Shown here: positions 13,823-26,100 of the stretch, in pieces
Numbering within the stretch: position 1 is the first letter of the stretch
How the letters are laid out: each line of letters opens with the position of its first letter
Assembly (NCBI GenBank): GCA_963693285.1
Contig: OY848928.1
Location: 4,803,827 to 4,867,826, forward strand
DNA length: 64,000 nt
Direction of reading: 5' to 3'
Source: Xestospongia muta
Lineage: Eukaryota; Porifera; Demospongiae; Haplosclerida; Petrosiidae
Notes under the pieces: generated by a model
The model's database searches: none
The model's input: only the letters and a program-made list of their open reading frames with translations
What the model was told of the DNA's origin: nothing
Translations under genes and position numbers: made by a program

Positions 13823-16800
13823 ATGGCAGGACCTTTTAAAAAGGCTATGAGAGATAGTATCACTTCGAGATATGCTACACTTAGAAACACACTTGAAGGA
13901 TCAATGGAGTCCTTCGCAGAAAATATGTATCAAGCTGGTCTTATTAACAGAGAAGCTTTGAGATCTCGAAAGTATGAGACAATTATGGAGCAGTTTATCT
14001 CAGGTATGTCTTACAAGCACAGTATATCAGAGATACAAAAACATTGTCAACTGTTTGCTGGTGCTCTTGAGGAGTTAGGTGGACCAGTAGAGATGGCTTC
14101 TAATGAATTAACAAGAGAATGGACTGTATTAATTCCACAGCAACTGACACCATCTGTAATTCCAGCAAGTAGTAAGAGTAGAGAAGAAAGAAGTCATCCT
14201 TATCAAAGTAAATGTCATAATGTTATAGATGTTCTAATATATTATAACTTTTCTTAAAATAGAAAAGAATATTAGTTCTAGTAGCAAATTACCATGTGAA
14301 CTTAAATCAAAGGCAGCAGTTCTCAAAGATAAATTTCATAGTCTTCACTTAGCTGTACGAGAATCCAGTATACGGATGGATTTTGAAAAGTTTAAATTTC
14401 TTGTCCAAGATTTACTAACAGGCCATGATGATTTGGAGTATTCTCATTCCAAATACTATCTTAATGAAGTGAAACAGCTAACAAACTCAAGTGAGATCCT
14501 TCTCTTTTTGAGGGAACATGGTTTTGTTAGTTATCAAAATTATGGACTGCTAGCACACATTGTTCGATGTTTATGGAAAGAAGATCGAGAAATAGTGGAT
14601 CTATTGGAAGACTACATTAAGAAATATGAGGAGTTTGAACGAGAACTATCATTAAGTCAACTGGAGGAAGTTAGTCATGAAGAAGGTCTTCAGCCCAGAG
14701 TACCATCTGGCTTACCTGAGTTTAGTTTAAGAACAAATGGTGATACCAATGCCCGTCAATGGAGAGATTATCTAAGGAGATTTCCATGGTCTATCTTTAC
14801 CTTACTAAAGAGCCTTATTCCTGGTAGTATCATCATGACATATGTAGCTCTACCATGTATAGTGTCTGATGTACTGAGAGATCTCACTGATCCTGTTATC
14901 TTGAGAGAATTAGAGTCAATAGGAGTTACTGTAGTCCTCTTACCACAACCTAGTCAAACCTCTGAGGTATTAGTATTCACTGTTAAGTCAATATTGTATT
15001 ATGTCATATCATTATGTAGTTGTCATTATCAAGTATTGTAGAGAGTGAACATGTACAAGATGATAGCAAACAAAGTGGTTAGTCATTTTATCCTTTACTT
15101 CTATCATCTTTTATTTTAGTACAAATGACAAGTGATCCTGAAGAACCATTGTCAGATCCTGTAGCCATCAAAGAACTGTCATTAGATTCTATGCCAACTA
15201 AAGAACCCTCATTAGATCCTGTATCTACCCAAGACCCTACTATAGTATGTTATTATATTAATAATTAAGATAATGATCATATTATATTTCAATAGTCCTC
15301 ACAAGACAATATAGAAAGTAAAACATTAGTTGAAGACAATAGTAATGTCAATTAATATATTGTACACTTAATATATAATCTTTATATTACAGGTCAACAA
15401 CTAGTATTACATAGTATACAATATAACAACACATTGGTATGTATAATAAACAAAATATATCTAATATATTAATGATATATTAATTATATAGGATGAACCT
15501 TTAATAACTGCAGTAAGAGAGAATGATGTATCTGAAGTGTGGAAACTATTAAAGAATGGAGCTAACCCAAATTGTTTAGAGAAGGTTAGTATTTTTATTT
15601 TTTCACAGTTTAAACAATTTTAGCTTAATTTTTTTGAAACATGACGAATAGCAATGTTATGGCAAATGGGCAAATAAGTAAATAAATAATAGAAATCTGG
15701 TTGATATCTTGAAATTCCAAGAGAGGAAGGCCTGCACCATCCTTCATACCTATACCACTCCTCCATTTTACTCTAGAACCTTTTAAACACAAGTCTGTTG
15801 TACAAATCAACAATAAAGATAATCTAGCTCATATCCAAACCATTACCTCACTATATGTTTTATTACACTTAAAGGACAATATCTTAGCTATTCTTTTCAG
15901 GATGACATTTGCTTCACAGCCTAAAGCACCATCCACAGAAGTAATAAATGGAGTTAAAGATACACAAGATGCTTCTACTGTCTCAGAATATTTTTTTCCT
16001 GTTCTGCTGAAGCAAGTACAGCATCCATTGTCCTATTGACATAATACTGAGCATCAGTGTCCATGACACAAACATCCAACAATGCCTCAATCTGTGGTTG
16101 CCATAATCCTCTATTGTAGCTTAATTTTGTACATATTCTAATATGACATTAAGATAGCTTATGATAAACCATGTCACATTAACTTTTGTCGAATTGTATT
16201 CTTTTATTATAAAAGGATACTTAAATATTGTATCATTTATAGGATGGATATAATGCTCCCCTCCACATTGCTGTTTACAATGGAAATAATGATATTGTTA
16301 AAGCTCTATTATCAATAAGAGCTGATCCTAATATCATCACAAAAGTAAGTAAAATTATATTGTTGTAACACTAATTTTCTGTTGTGATTTGTAGGATGAA
16401 AGAAGAACTCCTCTCCACATTGCTGTTGAAAAAGGAGATAGTAACATTGATATAGTTCAAACATTACTATTTAATGGAGCTAATATTGAGGCTGTTACTA
16501 TGGTAACTAATAAATATTCATTAATGTTGATATTAGATATCACACAGTATAACAAAACTCCACTTCATCATTCTGCTTGGAGTGGTCACAGCGATATAGT
16601 TCAAATGTTACTATTTAATGGTGCTAATATTGAGGCTATTGACAAGGTAATAAGTATTCATTAATATTGATATTATGACATCACACAGTACAATGAAACT
16701 CCACTTCATCATGCTGCTGAGAGTGGTCATAGTGATGTAGTTCAAATGTTACTATCTAATGGTGCAAACATTGAGGCTGTTGACAAGGTAACTAATATAT

Positions 16801-19393
16801 AATCATTAATATTGATATTATGATATATAGCTCTTCAACAAAACTCCACTTCATCATGCTGCTGAGAGTGGTCACAGTAATGTAGTTCAGACGTTACTAG
16901 ATAAAGGAGCTAATATTGAGGCTGTTACTGTGGTAACTAATAAATATTCATTATATTGATGTTATGACATCACACAGTATAACAAAACTCCACTTTATTA
17001 TGCTGCTGAGAAAGGTCACAGTGATATAGTTCAAACATTGCTATCTAATGGTGCTAATATTGAGGCTGTTCACAAGGTGACTAATAAGTATTCATTAATA
17101 TTGATATTATGATATCACACAGAATAACAAAACTTCACTTCATTATGCTGCTAAGAGTGGTCACAGTGATGTAGTTCAAATGTTATTATCTAATGGTGCT
17201 AATATTGAGGCTGTTGACAAGGTGACTAATAAATAATCATTAATATTGATATTATGACATCACACAGGACAATGAAACTCCACTTTATTATGCTGCTGAG
17301 AGTGGTCACAGTGATGTAGTTCAAACATTACTATCTAATGGTGCTAACATTGAGGCTGTTGACAAGGTGAGATTGACTAGTAAAAATCTTAATACCATTA
17401 GTCACTATATCATTTTTCATTTATGGGCAACCCCTATAATTTCTACTATTTGTATTGGAGTCTCTAATTCTTATGCAAAGCTGATAATTTGTTTTTATGT
17501 CCTTATGTTATACAGTTTGGTAGTACTCCACTTTTTCTTGCTGCTATGTGTGGTAGACAAGACATTGTTGATATATTATTATGTAATGGAGCTAGAACTG
17601 ATCATGTGGATATAGTAAGATATTTTACTACTTATATATAATGTTATTATATTAACAGAATAATAAAACCTTACTTCATTGTACTGCTCACAGTGGTTGT
17701 AGTGATCTTTTTACTAAATTATTAACACAAGATACTGATGTCAAAGCTGTGGATGGTGTGAGTGACTATTATATTGTTTTGTTAATATAGTCATTTATTG
17801 ATAATATTAATAATTATATTTAGAAGTGATCTATTATTGTAAACAATAATGAGTGTTTACTTATAAAACCATAATGTTTATAAAGACAATAGTTGTATTT
17901 AAACCTTTATATCACAGTAAGTTAATTTGGTAATATAAATATCAGCAAAATGCTTCCAAAATAATGTTTGTCAGCTTAACTTTTGGCCATTTTAAATATC
18001 AGATAATATTAAACTGGTAAGTTTGATTACATTTGCATATTTGCCAACAATTGCTAAATTACTATAATATTTCTAAACTTTAAAATTTCATGTCTGTTTT
18101 GTAATTCACTTGTAGGATGGAAAAACTGTTCTTCATTATGCTGCTGAAGGAGGAAATGTTGATATCATTAAAACATTATTGGCTAAAGGTTGTGATCCTA
18201 ACATTAAGGATAAGGTAATTTATAACTAATACTGGAATATAACGATAACATCTTTGTTGTTAATAGTATGGTAACAGTGCTCTTCATATCGTCATTGATG
18301 CTTTTTATGTTGAACCTCCTTATGATGTTGTTCAAGCATTATTAGATAATGGAGCTGATCCTAATATTATGAATAATGTAAGTTTTCACTATGTCTTTTC
18401 TCTATATAAGATGTCTGAAATTATTTGAATACATTGTTAAGTTAAGTGTATTGACTTTGTTGTTAGCAATAGAGATTAACTAATTTATAAACTATCATAG
18501 ATACAATGTTTATTTGTTTTTATATAGATGGGCCAAACTCCACTTCATTATGCTGTTAAAAATAATGATGTTGATGTCATTGGGATATTGCTGAATTATG
18601 GAGCAGACCCAAATATTGAGGATAAAGTAATAGCTACACACACACATACACATAGTATTATAATGACCATTTTAGGAGTTTGGTAAATTTAATTCCTATT
18701 TACCATAACTAATTCTCCAATATGCTATGTATTTTATTGTGACCTCAGAACATTTATAACAAACTTTAATCTTGTAAATTTGCCTATAGTTCAAAAAATG
18801 CCTGTAACGAACCTGGAAAGTTTTTGATTTCATGTATACAACTCTACTTGTGTTCATTACTTGATATATATCTTTAATTTGATAAACTTTATAGTTTTCT
18901 GATGTTTTGTGGTAACATTAAATCATTACAGAAACTGTTCCTATAATGAATTATAGTCTAGTTCTTTGTTTAATATTGTTTATTGGATGACCTCACTTGA
19001 TGTATCTTACATAGGTTGATTATGGCATACCATTAATGTCATTACCATCATTACCATTAGTGGTAACTGTCAAACCAACCCCTATACCATCCAGTGAACA
19101 AACCTGTGATCCATCTCAAGAAAAGATGAAGTATCTATCAAAGGAAGAAGTAAGTGTCACTATACCATCATATACTAAAGTCCATACTAGTTTTTATATA
19201 GTTATAGATTTGTAAAATTAGTTTATGTAACAATATTCTAATAATATACTGCATACTGGATGTATGTAAATATATTGTGTTATGTAATAATTACTGATAT
19301 GTGGTATTTATGATCCTCAACACCGGACAACATATGTATTTTTTATTAGATATCTCAATTGTCATCTGAACTCTGTCAAAGTATGTGGTGATG

Positions 19394-19432
<39 letters not shown>

Positions 19433-19540
19433 TATGTACTAAATATTAGAAGATAATAAGTGGTTTAGTTAATTATTTTTGTTTTTTGTCTTATAGAATT
19501 AGCAATAACAAAGTCTGAGAAGAAAAAAACTGTTACTTAA
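13823..19540 (+). CDS. Gene B: DEATH-fold-like plus ankyrin-repeat protein, complete
   Basis: Spliced model of 992 codons. Exons: 13823-14207, 14263-14966, 15020-15077, 15120-15244, 15296-15341, 15393-15436, 15492-15584, 16243-16344, 16395-16502, 16548-16646, 16689-16787, 16831-16932, 16978-17076, 17123-17221, 17268-17366, 17516-17614, 17659-17757, 18116-18214, 18267-18377, 18528-18626, 19015-19149, 19350-19380, 19497-19540. Residues about 1-110 are a helical domain (SITSRYATLRNTLEGSMES) of CARD/DEATH-fold appearance. Residues about 130-360 hold a second helical region and a block with GSIIMTYVALPC and VTVVLLPQ, seen in other invertebrate adaptor/ankyrin proteins. Then a short 10-residue repeat (TKEPSLDPVS) and about 14 ankyrin repeats, each one exon, ending in a Ser/Pro-rich linker and a Lys-rich tail. 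No membrane segment. Likely an intracellular adaptor; the specific role is unknown. Paralogue of gene C. Confidence 0.8.
16548..17366 (+). repeat. Tandem ankyrin exon modules of about 145 bp
   Basis: Exons start at 16548, 16689, 16831, 16978, 17123 and 17268 (spacing 141-147 bp). Each is an exon of about 99 nt plus an intron of about 45 nt, all phase 0, with similar intron text (gtgactaataa...attatgacatcacacag). This shorter module differs from the 338-bp module of gene A, so the genes expanded independently. Confidence 0.9.
19392..19430 (+). repeat. (TAA)n microsatellite in gene B intron
   Basis: About 13 uninterrupted ataata units in the last-but-one intron of gene B. Confidence 0.95.
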
Positions 19541-19909
19541 TGTTATATTTCATGATTTTAAAAACTGTTGCTAATGTTATTAGATGACATTAAAGTTAAT
19601 TAATATAATATATTGTTGAACATAATAATAATTGTTTATAATTATTGAGTACTGCAGTAGAAGAAGAAATGTAGTTCTAAATAAAAGCTGATAGCTGGTG
19701 ATCTCAAATGTGATTATATATGATGGCAATGTCAGCATCATGGAGGTTACTAATAGGTCATTTTTCCAGCACTGACAAAAATTTGTTAATATGTACATCA
19801 TTACAATATGTGGGAAACTACAGAAAGTTATGTGTATTCTGATCAGGAAAATAAGATAATTGAACCATTGAAAGATCACACATAGCTGGTTCATCCATCA
19901 TCAACACTA

Positions 19910-20250
19910 CACTCATAATCACATTAATGTCTGAATAACAATTTTACAGTATACTTTATATATATTGTAGTACATATGATCAACAACTTAAACTCAAAGT
20001 TATAACTAAAACAATTAGTATTTTTACAGCAGTATTTAATAGTGATGAAAATCTACGGTCATTTCTATATCTATGACAGAATAAGTCAATGGTATTGACA
20101 CTTGCTACATAATTCCATTAAATGTTCCTTCTTTTGATTATTTATAACTAGTCCACCATAACTGTTAAGTGGATGTTGGAGATGAGGATAAATATCAATG
20201 AAAGGATCTTGCATTTTTGAGCTATTTAATGAAAAAAGAAGTGAAATTAT
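19910..20250. repeat. Dispersed repeat, copy 1
   Basis: Shares long stretches with 40065-40395, for example attaatgtctgaataa, ttaagtggatgttg and gcatttttgagcta in the same order and orientation. Both copies lie just downstream of a gene. No coding potential is visible. The rest of 19541-20290 shows nothing recognisable. Confidence 0.65.
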
Positions 20251-20289
20251 AAACAATTTTATAGAGATTACACCTGTTTTCTTTAAAAT

Positions 20290-20660
20290 TTGAGTCTAGC
20301 TTGCAGATTAAGGCAAAATGAAATACTTATTAATAAGGCACCGAATGAGACTTACATGTTATTGATTTGTTGGCCAATAATGCCCATGAGTATAACAAAA
20401 TTTGCTATTGCTTTTGATGTTGACAGTGCGTTTGTAACTGGATTAAGTGGTGATGACAATATTGTGAAATTGGATGAGATCATAGGGAAGTGGTCCAGTG
20501 GATGAAGACATGTACCTCTTCTGTCACTTGGCATACTATCATAGAAGTAGCAGAGAGTGACACATTAGGTAACAATGTTGAACTAGTGGACAAAATAAGG
20601 AATTGGCTGAAGAAGGATGACAATTTCTTTATTATGCAAACCAAGAAAATTGACTAGCAC
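20290..20660 (+). pseudogene. Remnant of a gene A-like 3' end
   Basis: From about 20571 the text matches the last exon of gene A (the VELVDKIRNWLKKDD segment) with a frame break before its stop, and then the gene A 3' flank. The preceding 20380-20505 encodes a short helical peptide ending in DDNIVKLDEIIGKWSSG, reminiscent of the last helices of a Death domain, but with no intact exon or start. None of the membrane exons of gene A is present. Confidence 0.55.
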
Positions 20661-23161
20661 TGTTGGAAACATAAACACATTTATTGATTATTAATATGAA
20701 ATAGTATAAATAGTTTGCTGAAAATATAATAGCATTGTAAAATGTGGATTATGTATCCAAATGACAAGTTTATTGATGTGTCAGAGGAGGGAAAAATCTG
20801 CTAACTAAAGTAGAGGAATACACTCACATACTCACTCAAATTACAGCACAAACTGGATTTGTTAATCTTTATCTCTCTAGCTCTCTTTGATTCATCTTTC
20901 ATATACATCACATCTATCTATTCATCCATCAACATATAGGCTCCTAAAATTAGAAGTTATCATGCATGAAACATATGCATTTAAACATATAAGAGAAAAA
21001 GACTGACTGTAAGGAAAAAAATATATAGTAATAATAATAAAGGTTTTACAGTGTCTGCATACAGAAAATAAAGAGCTAAGTAAGAAAGAAATTTATGAAC
21101 AGTTAGAGAAGACACTGACAGTAGGGACCACCAACTAGTACTAGTGGACCTACCAAAAGAGTTGAGAAGTTAATTTAAAATAGCAAAATCAGATTTAGGA
21201 AGTAACTGTGAACAAATGTTGCACGGACAGACTCTATGGACAGATTGGTACTGTCAAAATTTCAAATGAAGTAGGCCCAATGGCAACCTAATAGCTAGTC
21301 TTTACAGGATTGTAATGACATTGTTATATTAGTTGATGGCCCCTCTCAATCTCTCTCTTCCCTCTTCAGAATCCTCTTCCTTTTCCTTCTGAACACCAAA
21401 ACTGTCCATTTTAGGAAATGTTGATGTATCTGGTCTTGCTTTAGCAGACCATTACACATAGGACTGGGTCTAAAGATCCATTCTTCATAATGTTATGATT
21501 CTATAGCATTATATGATGACAGGATATTATGATATATCAGAACCCATCAGAAGTCAATGGAAAAGCATTCATCCCTTCATCCTTCAATCCTTCCCTGATC
21601 CATCAACTATCCACTCAGTCATTAGACAACCCATATCTCCTACAACAAGCTCATTCTAGAGGTTCTCTTAGTTTGACAGTTGCCCACACCTCATATGTCT
21701 TCCTACTTCTCTTTAAAAGCAGTTGAATATTTCACAGCATACCTATCCATTGGCTATGGGGAAACTTATGTCAGATACATATCACTTAGCTAAATAGTAT
21801 AAAAATATAACCTGATAATCAATCGAGTTGTCATACTATGGAAAACCCCTATGGTATTCCAAATATAACAAAAACGTCAGCAATATACATGAACATTATG
21901 ATGTACTCAGCTCATACTACAATATAGTGTTGTATAAAATGTCTTAATATGAGGTGACACATCATAATGTTGTTTATGTATATTGCTGACGTTTTTGTTA
22001 TATTTGGAATACCATAGGGGTTGTCATACTATGGACAACCCCTATGGTATTCCAAATATAACAAAAACGTCAGCAATATACATGAACAACATTATGATGT
22101 ACTCAGCTCATACTACAATATAGTGTTGTATAAAATGTCTTAATATGAGGTGACACATCATAATATTACAACATATTCAGGTGACATGTCATAACATATG
22201 TATTATTAATATTTTTAAAAGCAGTATTGTTATCAGTGAGTGATGATAGAAGTATCAGCCATTAGACATTCCTCCTCCTCTGTGCATAGTCATACATACA
22301 CCCAAACAATCACTTCATAGGATATAATAGGTAAAGAGTAATCATTTGAGAGAAGAGTGATTGGCTTTTCATCAAGACTACATTAATTTCACATCAATCA
22401 GTATTAATTAACAAAATATGTGACCACAGAACCATAAATGGTACATCTCACTAAATTTATAAAAAATAAGGTAAGTTTTTCTAAAAAATCTTACTAGACT
22501 TAAATTTTATTTTGTATTCCAAACTTATATTCACTAGAATTTCATAATTTTCATACAAAGCAATGAGCCTGTTTGTGGTTTTGGTTTGTATTGAAAACTA
22601 CAAGAAAACATGACTGTTCTCTTTTCACATTTATGGTCACAAATTAAGAAATTAAAGTAATATTCAAATCTCATAATATGGCATTTTGAAGTAGAACTAA
22701 TAGTTTCCTTCTCAGTCTTAAACACCTCATTAGTTCTGTATCTATAGAAAAAAAATCTACCAGTATTAAACTACCAATATTACATCTTTTTACTAATAGG
22801 ATACTGATACAAATATTTATAATACCCCTTTTTATTTTGAAGTTCAGATGGCTAGTCATATCTATTATAGAAAGTTACATAAAATCCTATCATAATTATT
22901 TATTAATTGGATGAGTGACAAACAGACAGACAGAATACCTTAGTGGTATAATGAACATTTGTTGCCTAGTAGGTATCCATGGTGATTACTGAAGATTTCT
23001 AAGTTCATACCCCTTTTTATTTTATAAGTAATCTTTCCCCCGTGTTTCCACATTTCCATCAATTCCGTGGCAACATCTCTGATAATTGAAGGAGGAGTTA
23101 ACTTTTTGAGGGAGGGGCTACTAGGCTTGTGTACAATTAAAAAGAGAGCATTTGAACTGTC
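20661..23161. other. Intergenic block, second copy
   Basis: Matches 11731-13078 at both ends. The middle (about 21.1-22.5 kb) is extra and contains the fold-back element at 21.84-22.17 kb. A short ORF at 21529-21726 has no recognisable features. No gene is supported. Confidence 0.7.
21843..22170. mobile_element. Fold-back (MITE-like) element with a partial tandem second copy
   Basis: 21843-22021 is one long inverted repeat: the left arm begins aacccctatggtattccaaa and the right arm ends with its reverse complement, each arm about 65 nt. A 14-nt junction (gtcatactatggac) is followed by the left arm and centre again up to about 22165, without the right arm. No transposase is visible, so this is a non-autonomous element. 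Confidence 0.85.
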
Positions 23162-26100
23162 ATGGCTACTACTTCCTCTACCACTGATATTGAAGTATTC
23201 GAAAAGGGAGTGAGTGATAGCATCACTTCCAGGTATGCTAAACTTAGTGGGACACTTGAGGGATCAATGGAACCATTTGCAAGACACATGTTTGAAGCTG
23301 GTCTTATCAACAGAACAACTATGAGAGGTCAGAACTATGATGATATTATGAGCCAGTTTATCTCAGGAATGGACTTCAAACACAGTATATTAGAGCTAAA
23401 AGAACATTGTGGGCTGCTTACTGATGTACTTGAGAAGTTAGGTGGAGCAGCAAAGATGGCTGCCAGTGAATTCACTCAAGAATGGAATACATTAATTCCA
23501 CAAGAACAGTGTTTACTAGTTAGAAGTGAAGTAACTGTAACTGAAGTACAAAGTCAACAAGGTATGTTAATACTTTTTGTATATAATTATACATGTATTT
23601 TTATTACAGTGAAGAGTATTAAGTCCAACAGTAAATGTAAATTCTCTACAAGGGAGCTTGCATCAAAAGCAAGAAACCTAAAACGAACTTTTCACATTCT
23701 TTTATTAGCCATACGAAATTCCAGTAAACAAATCGACTTTGCAGAATTCAATTTCTTTGTCCAAGGCTTACTGACCGATGATCAAGAGTGTTTTCAAACT
23801 GTTGCTACACTAAAGTATCTTGATGACATAGACAAACTAACAACTTCAAGTGATATACTTCTCTTTTTAAAGAAGCATGGTTTCATTGGATATATGAATT
23901 ATGATATACTTGAAGACATTGTTAAATGTTTATTGAAAGATGACCTGGAGATAGTGACACAAATGGATGACTATATTAAGAAGTACGAGGAATTTGATCT
24001 CACACAAAATGAGCTTGAGGAAATAAGTCATGAGGAAGATCTTCATCCTAGAGCACCATCTGGCTTACCTGAGTTTAGTTTAAGAACAAATGGTGATACT
24101 AGTGTTCATCAATGGAGGAAGACATATTCAGAGAAATTTCCATGGTCTAATCGTACTTTATTGAAGGAACTTAATCCTGGTAGTATTATCATGACATATG
24201 TAGCTCTACCATGTATAGTGTCTGATGTACTGAGGGATCTCACTGATCCTGTTATCTTAAGAGAATTAGAGTCAATAGGAGTTACTGTAGTCCTCTTACC
24301 ACAACCTAGTCAAACCTCTGAGGTATTAGTATTCACTGTTAAGTCAATATTGTATTATGTCATATCATTGTGTAGTTGTCATTATCAAGTACTGTAGAGA
24401 GTGAACATGTACAAAGCAAACAAAGTGGTTAGTCATTTTGTGCCTTACTTCTATTATTTTTTATTTTAGTACAAATGACAAGTGATCCTGAAGAACCCTC
24501 ATTAGATCTTGCATCTACCAAAGAACCCTCCATAGATTCTGTATCTACTAAAGAACCTTCATTAGATCCTGTAACAACCAAAGAACTGTCATTAGATCCT
24601 ATACCAACTAAAGAACCCTTGTTAGATCCTGTATCTACTGAAGAACCTACTACATTAGTTGAAGACAATGGTAAAGTCCATTAATATATTGTACACTTAA
24701 TATATAATGTTTATATTACAGGTCAACAACTAGTACTACATAGTATAAAATATGACAACACATTGGTATGTATAATAAACAAAATATATCTAATATATTA
24801 ATGATATATTAATTATATAGGATGAACCTTTGATAACTGCAGTAAAAGAGAATGATGTATCTGAAGTGATTAGACTATTAGAAAATGATGCTAATCCTAA
24901 TTGTTTTGAGAAGGTCAGTAATTTAAGAGTTTTCATTGTTTAAATTATATCATTGTTGCTTTATTTTGTGAAACATACTATATGAAAGAACTATTGCATT
25001 TGTCATTATAGGGATTCTGGAAGGAAACTCCACTTCACATTGCTGTTCAAAAAGGAGATAAGATCATTGTTGAAGCTTTATTAGCAATGAGAGCTAATCC
25101 TAATATTACTAGTGAGGTAAGCTACTAACTATTTGTATTATTGTAATGTACATTGTATGTTGTTTTATTTATAGTATGAAAAAAGAACTCCTCTCTTTGA
25201 TGCTGTTGATAATGGAAATGTTGAAATTGTTGAAACTTTACTATCAGCAGGAGCTAATCCTAATATTACTTCAAGTGTAAGTAACTATAAAAATTAAAGA
25301 GAATTAAAGATTATTAATCGAACTGCTCATTTAAACTGATATAAAGTGCATGTGTAAGTCACATGATTTAAACACAGTATATTAATAATTACATAATTAT
25401 AGGGCATCTACTTTCAACAAGACTTGCTGTTTAGTTTTTAATGTCAGAGTGCCTTCAATGTGCATCAGGGATTAAAATCTGTGTATTACTTTGCCTTTTA
25501 AAGTCAAGGGTTAAAAATGTGGATTAATTTTATACTTTGCCTTCTAAAGTCCTATACAATAATAGAATTAAAAGTTGTCAATATATATAGATGTACATAT
25601 CCAATATATATGACCCAATACAATCATAGTACCACCTGACATATAAAACATACTATGTGAAACATCTATTATCTCTTATCATTATAGGGATATTGGAAAG
25701 AAACTCCACTCCACATTGCTGTTAAAAAAGGAGATAAGATCATTGTTCAAACTTTATTGTCAATGAAAGCTGATCCTAATATTATTAGTGAGGTAAGTTA
25801 CTAACTATTTGTATTATAATCTACATTGTATGTTGTTTTATTAATAGTATGACAATAGAACTCCTCTCTTTGATGCTGTTGATGATGGAAATGTTGAGAT
25901 TGTTGAAACGTTACTATTAGCAGGGGCTGATCCTAATATTACTAGATCGGTAGACAACTATTATTTGTATTACTATAATCCACAATGTGTGTTCCTTTAT
26001 TTATAGAATGACAATAGAACTCCTCTCTTTAATGCTGTTGAAAGTGGAAATGTTGAGATTGTTGAAACGTTACTATTAGCAGGGGCTGATCCTAATATTA

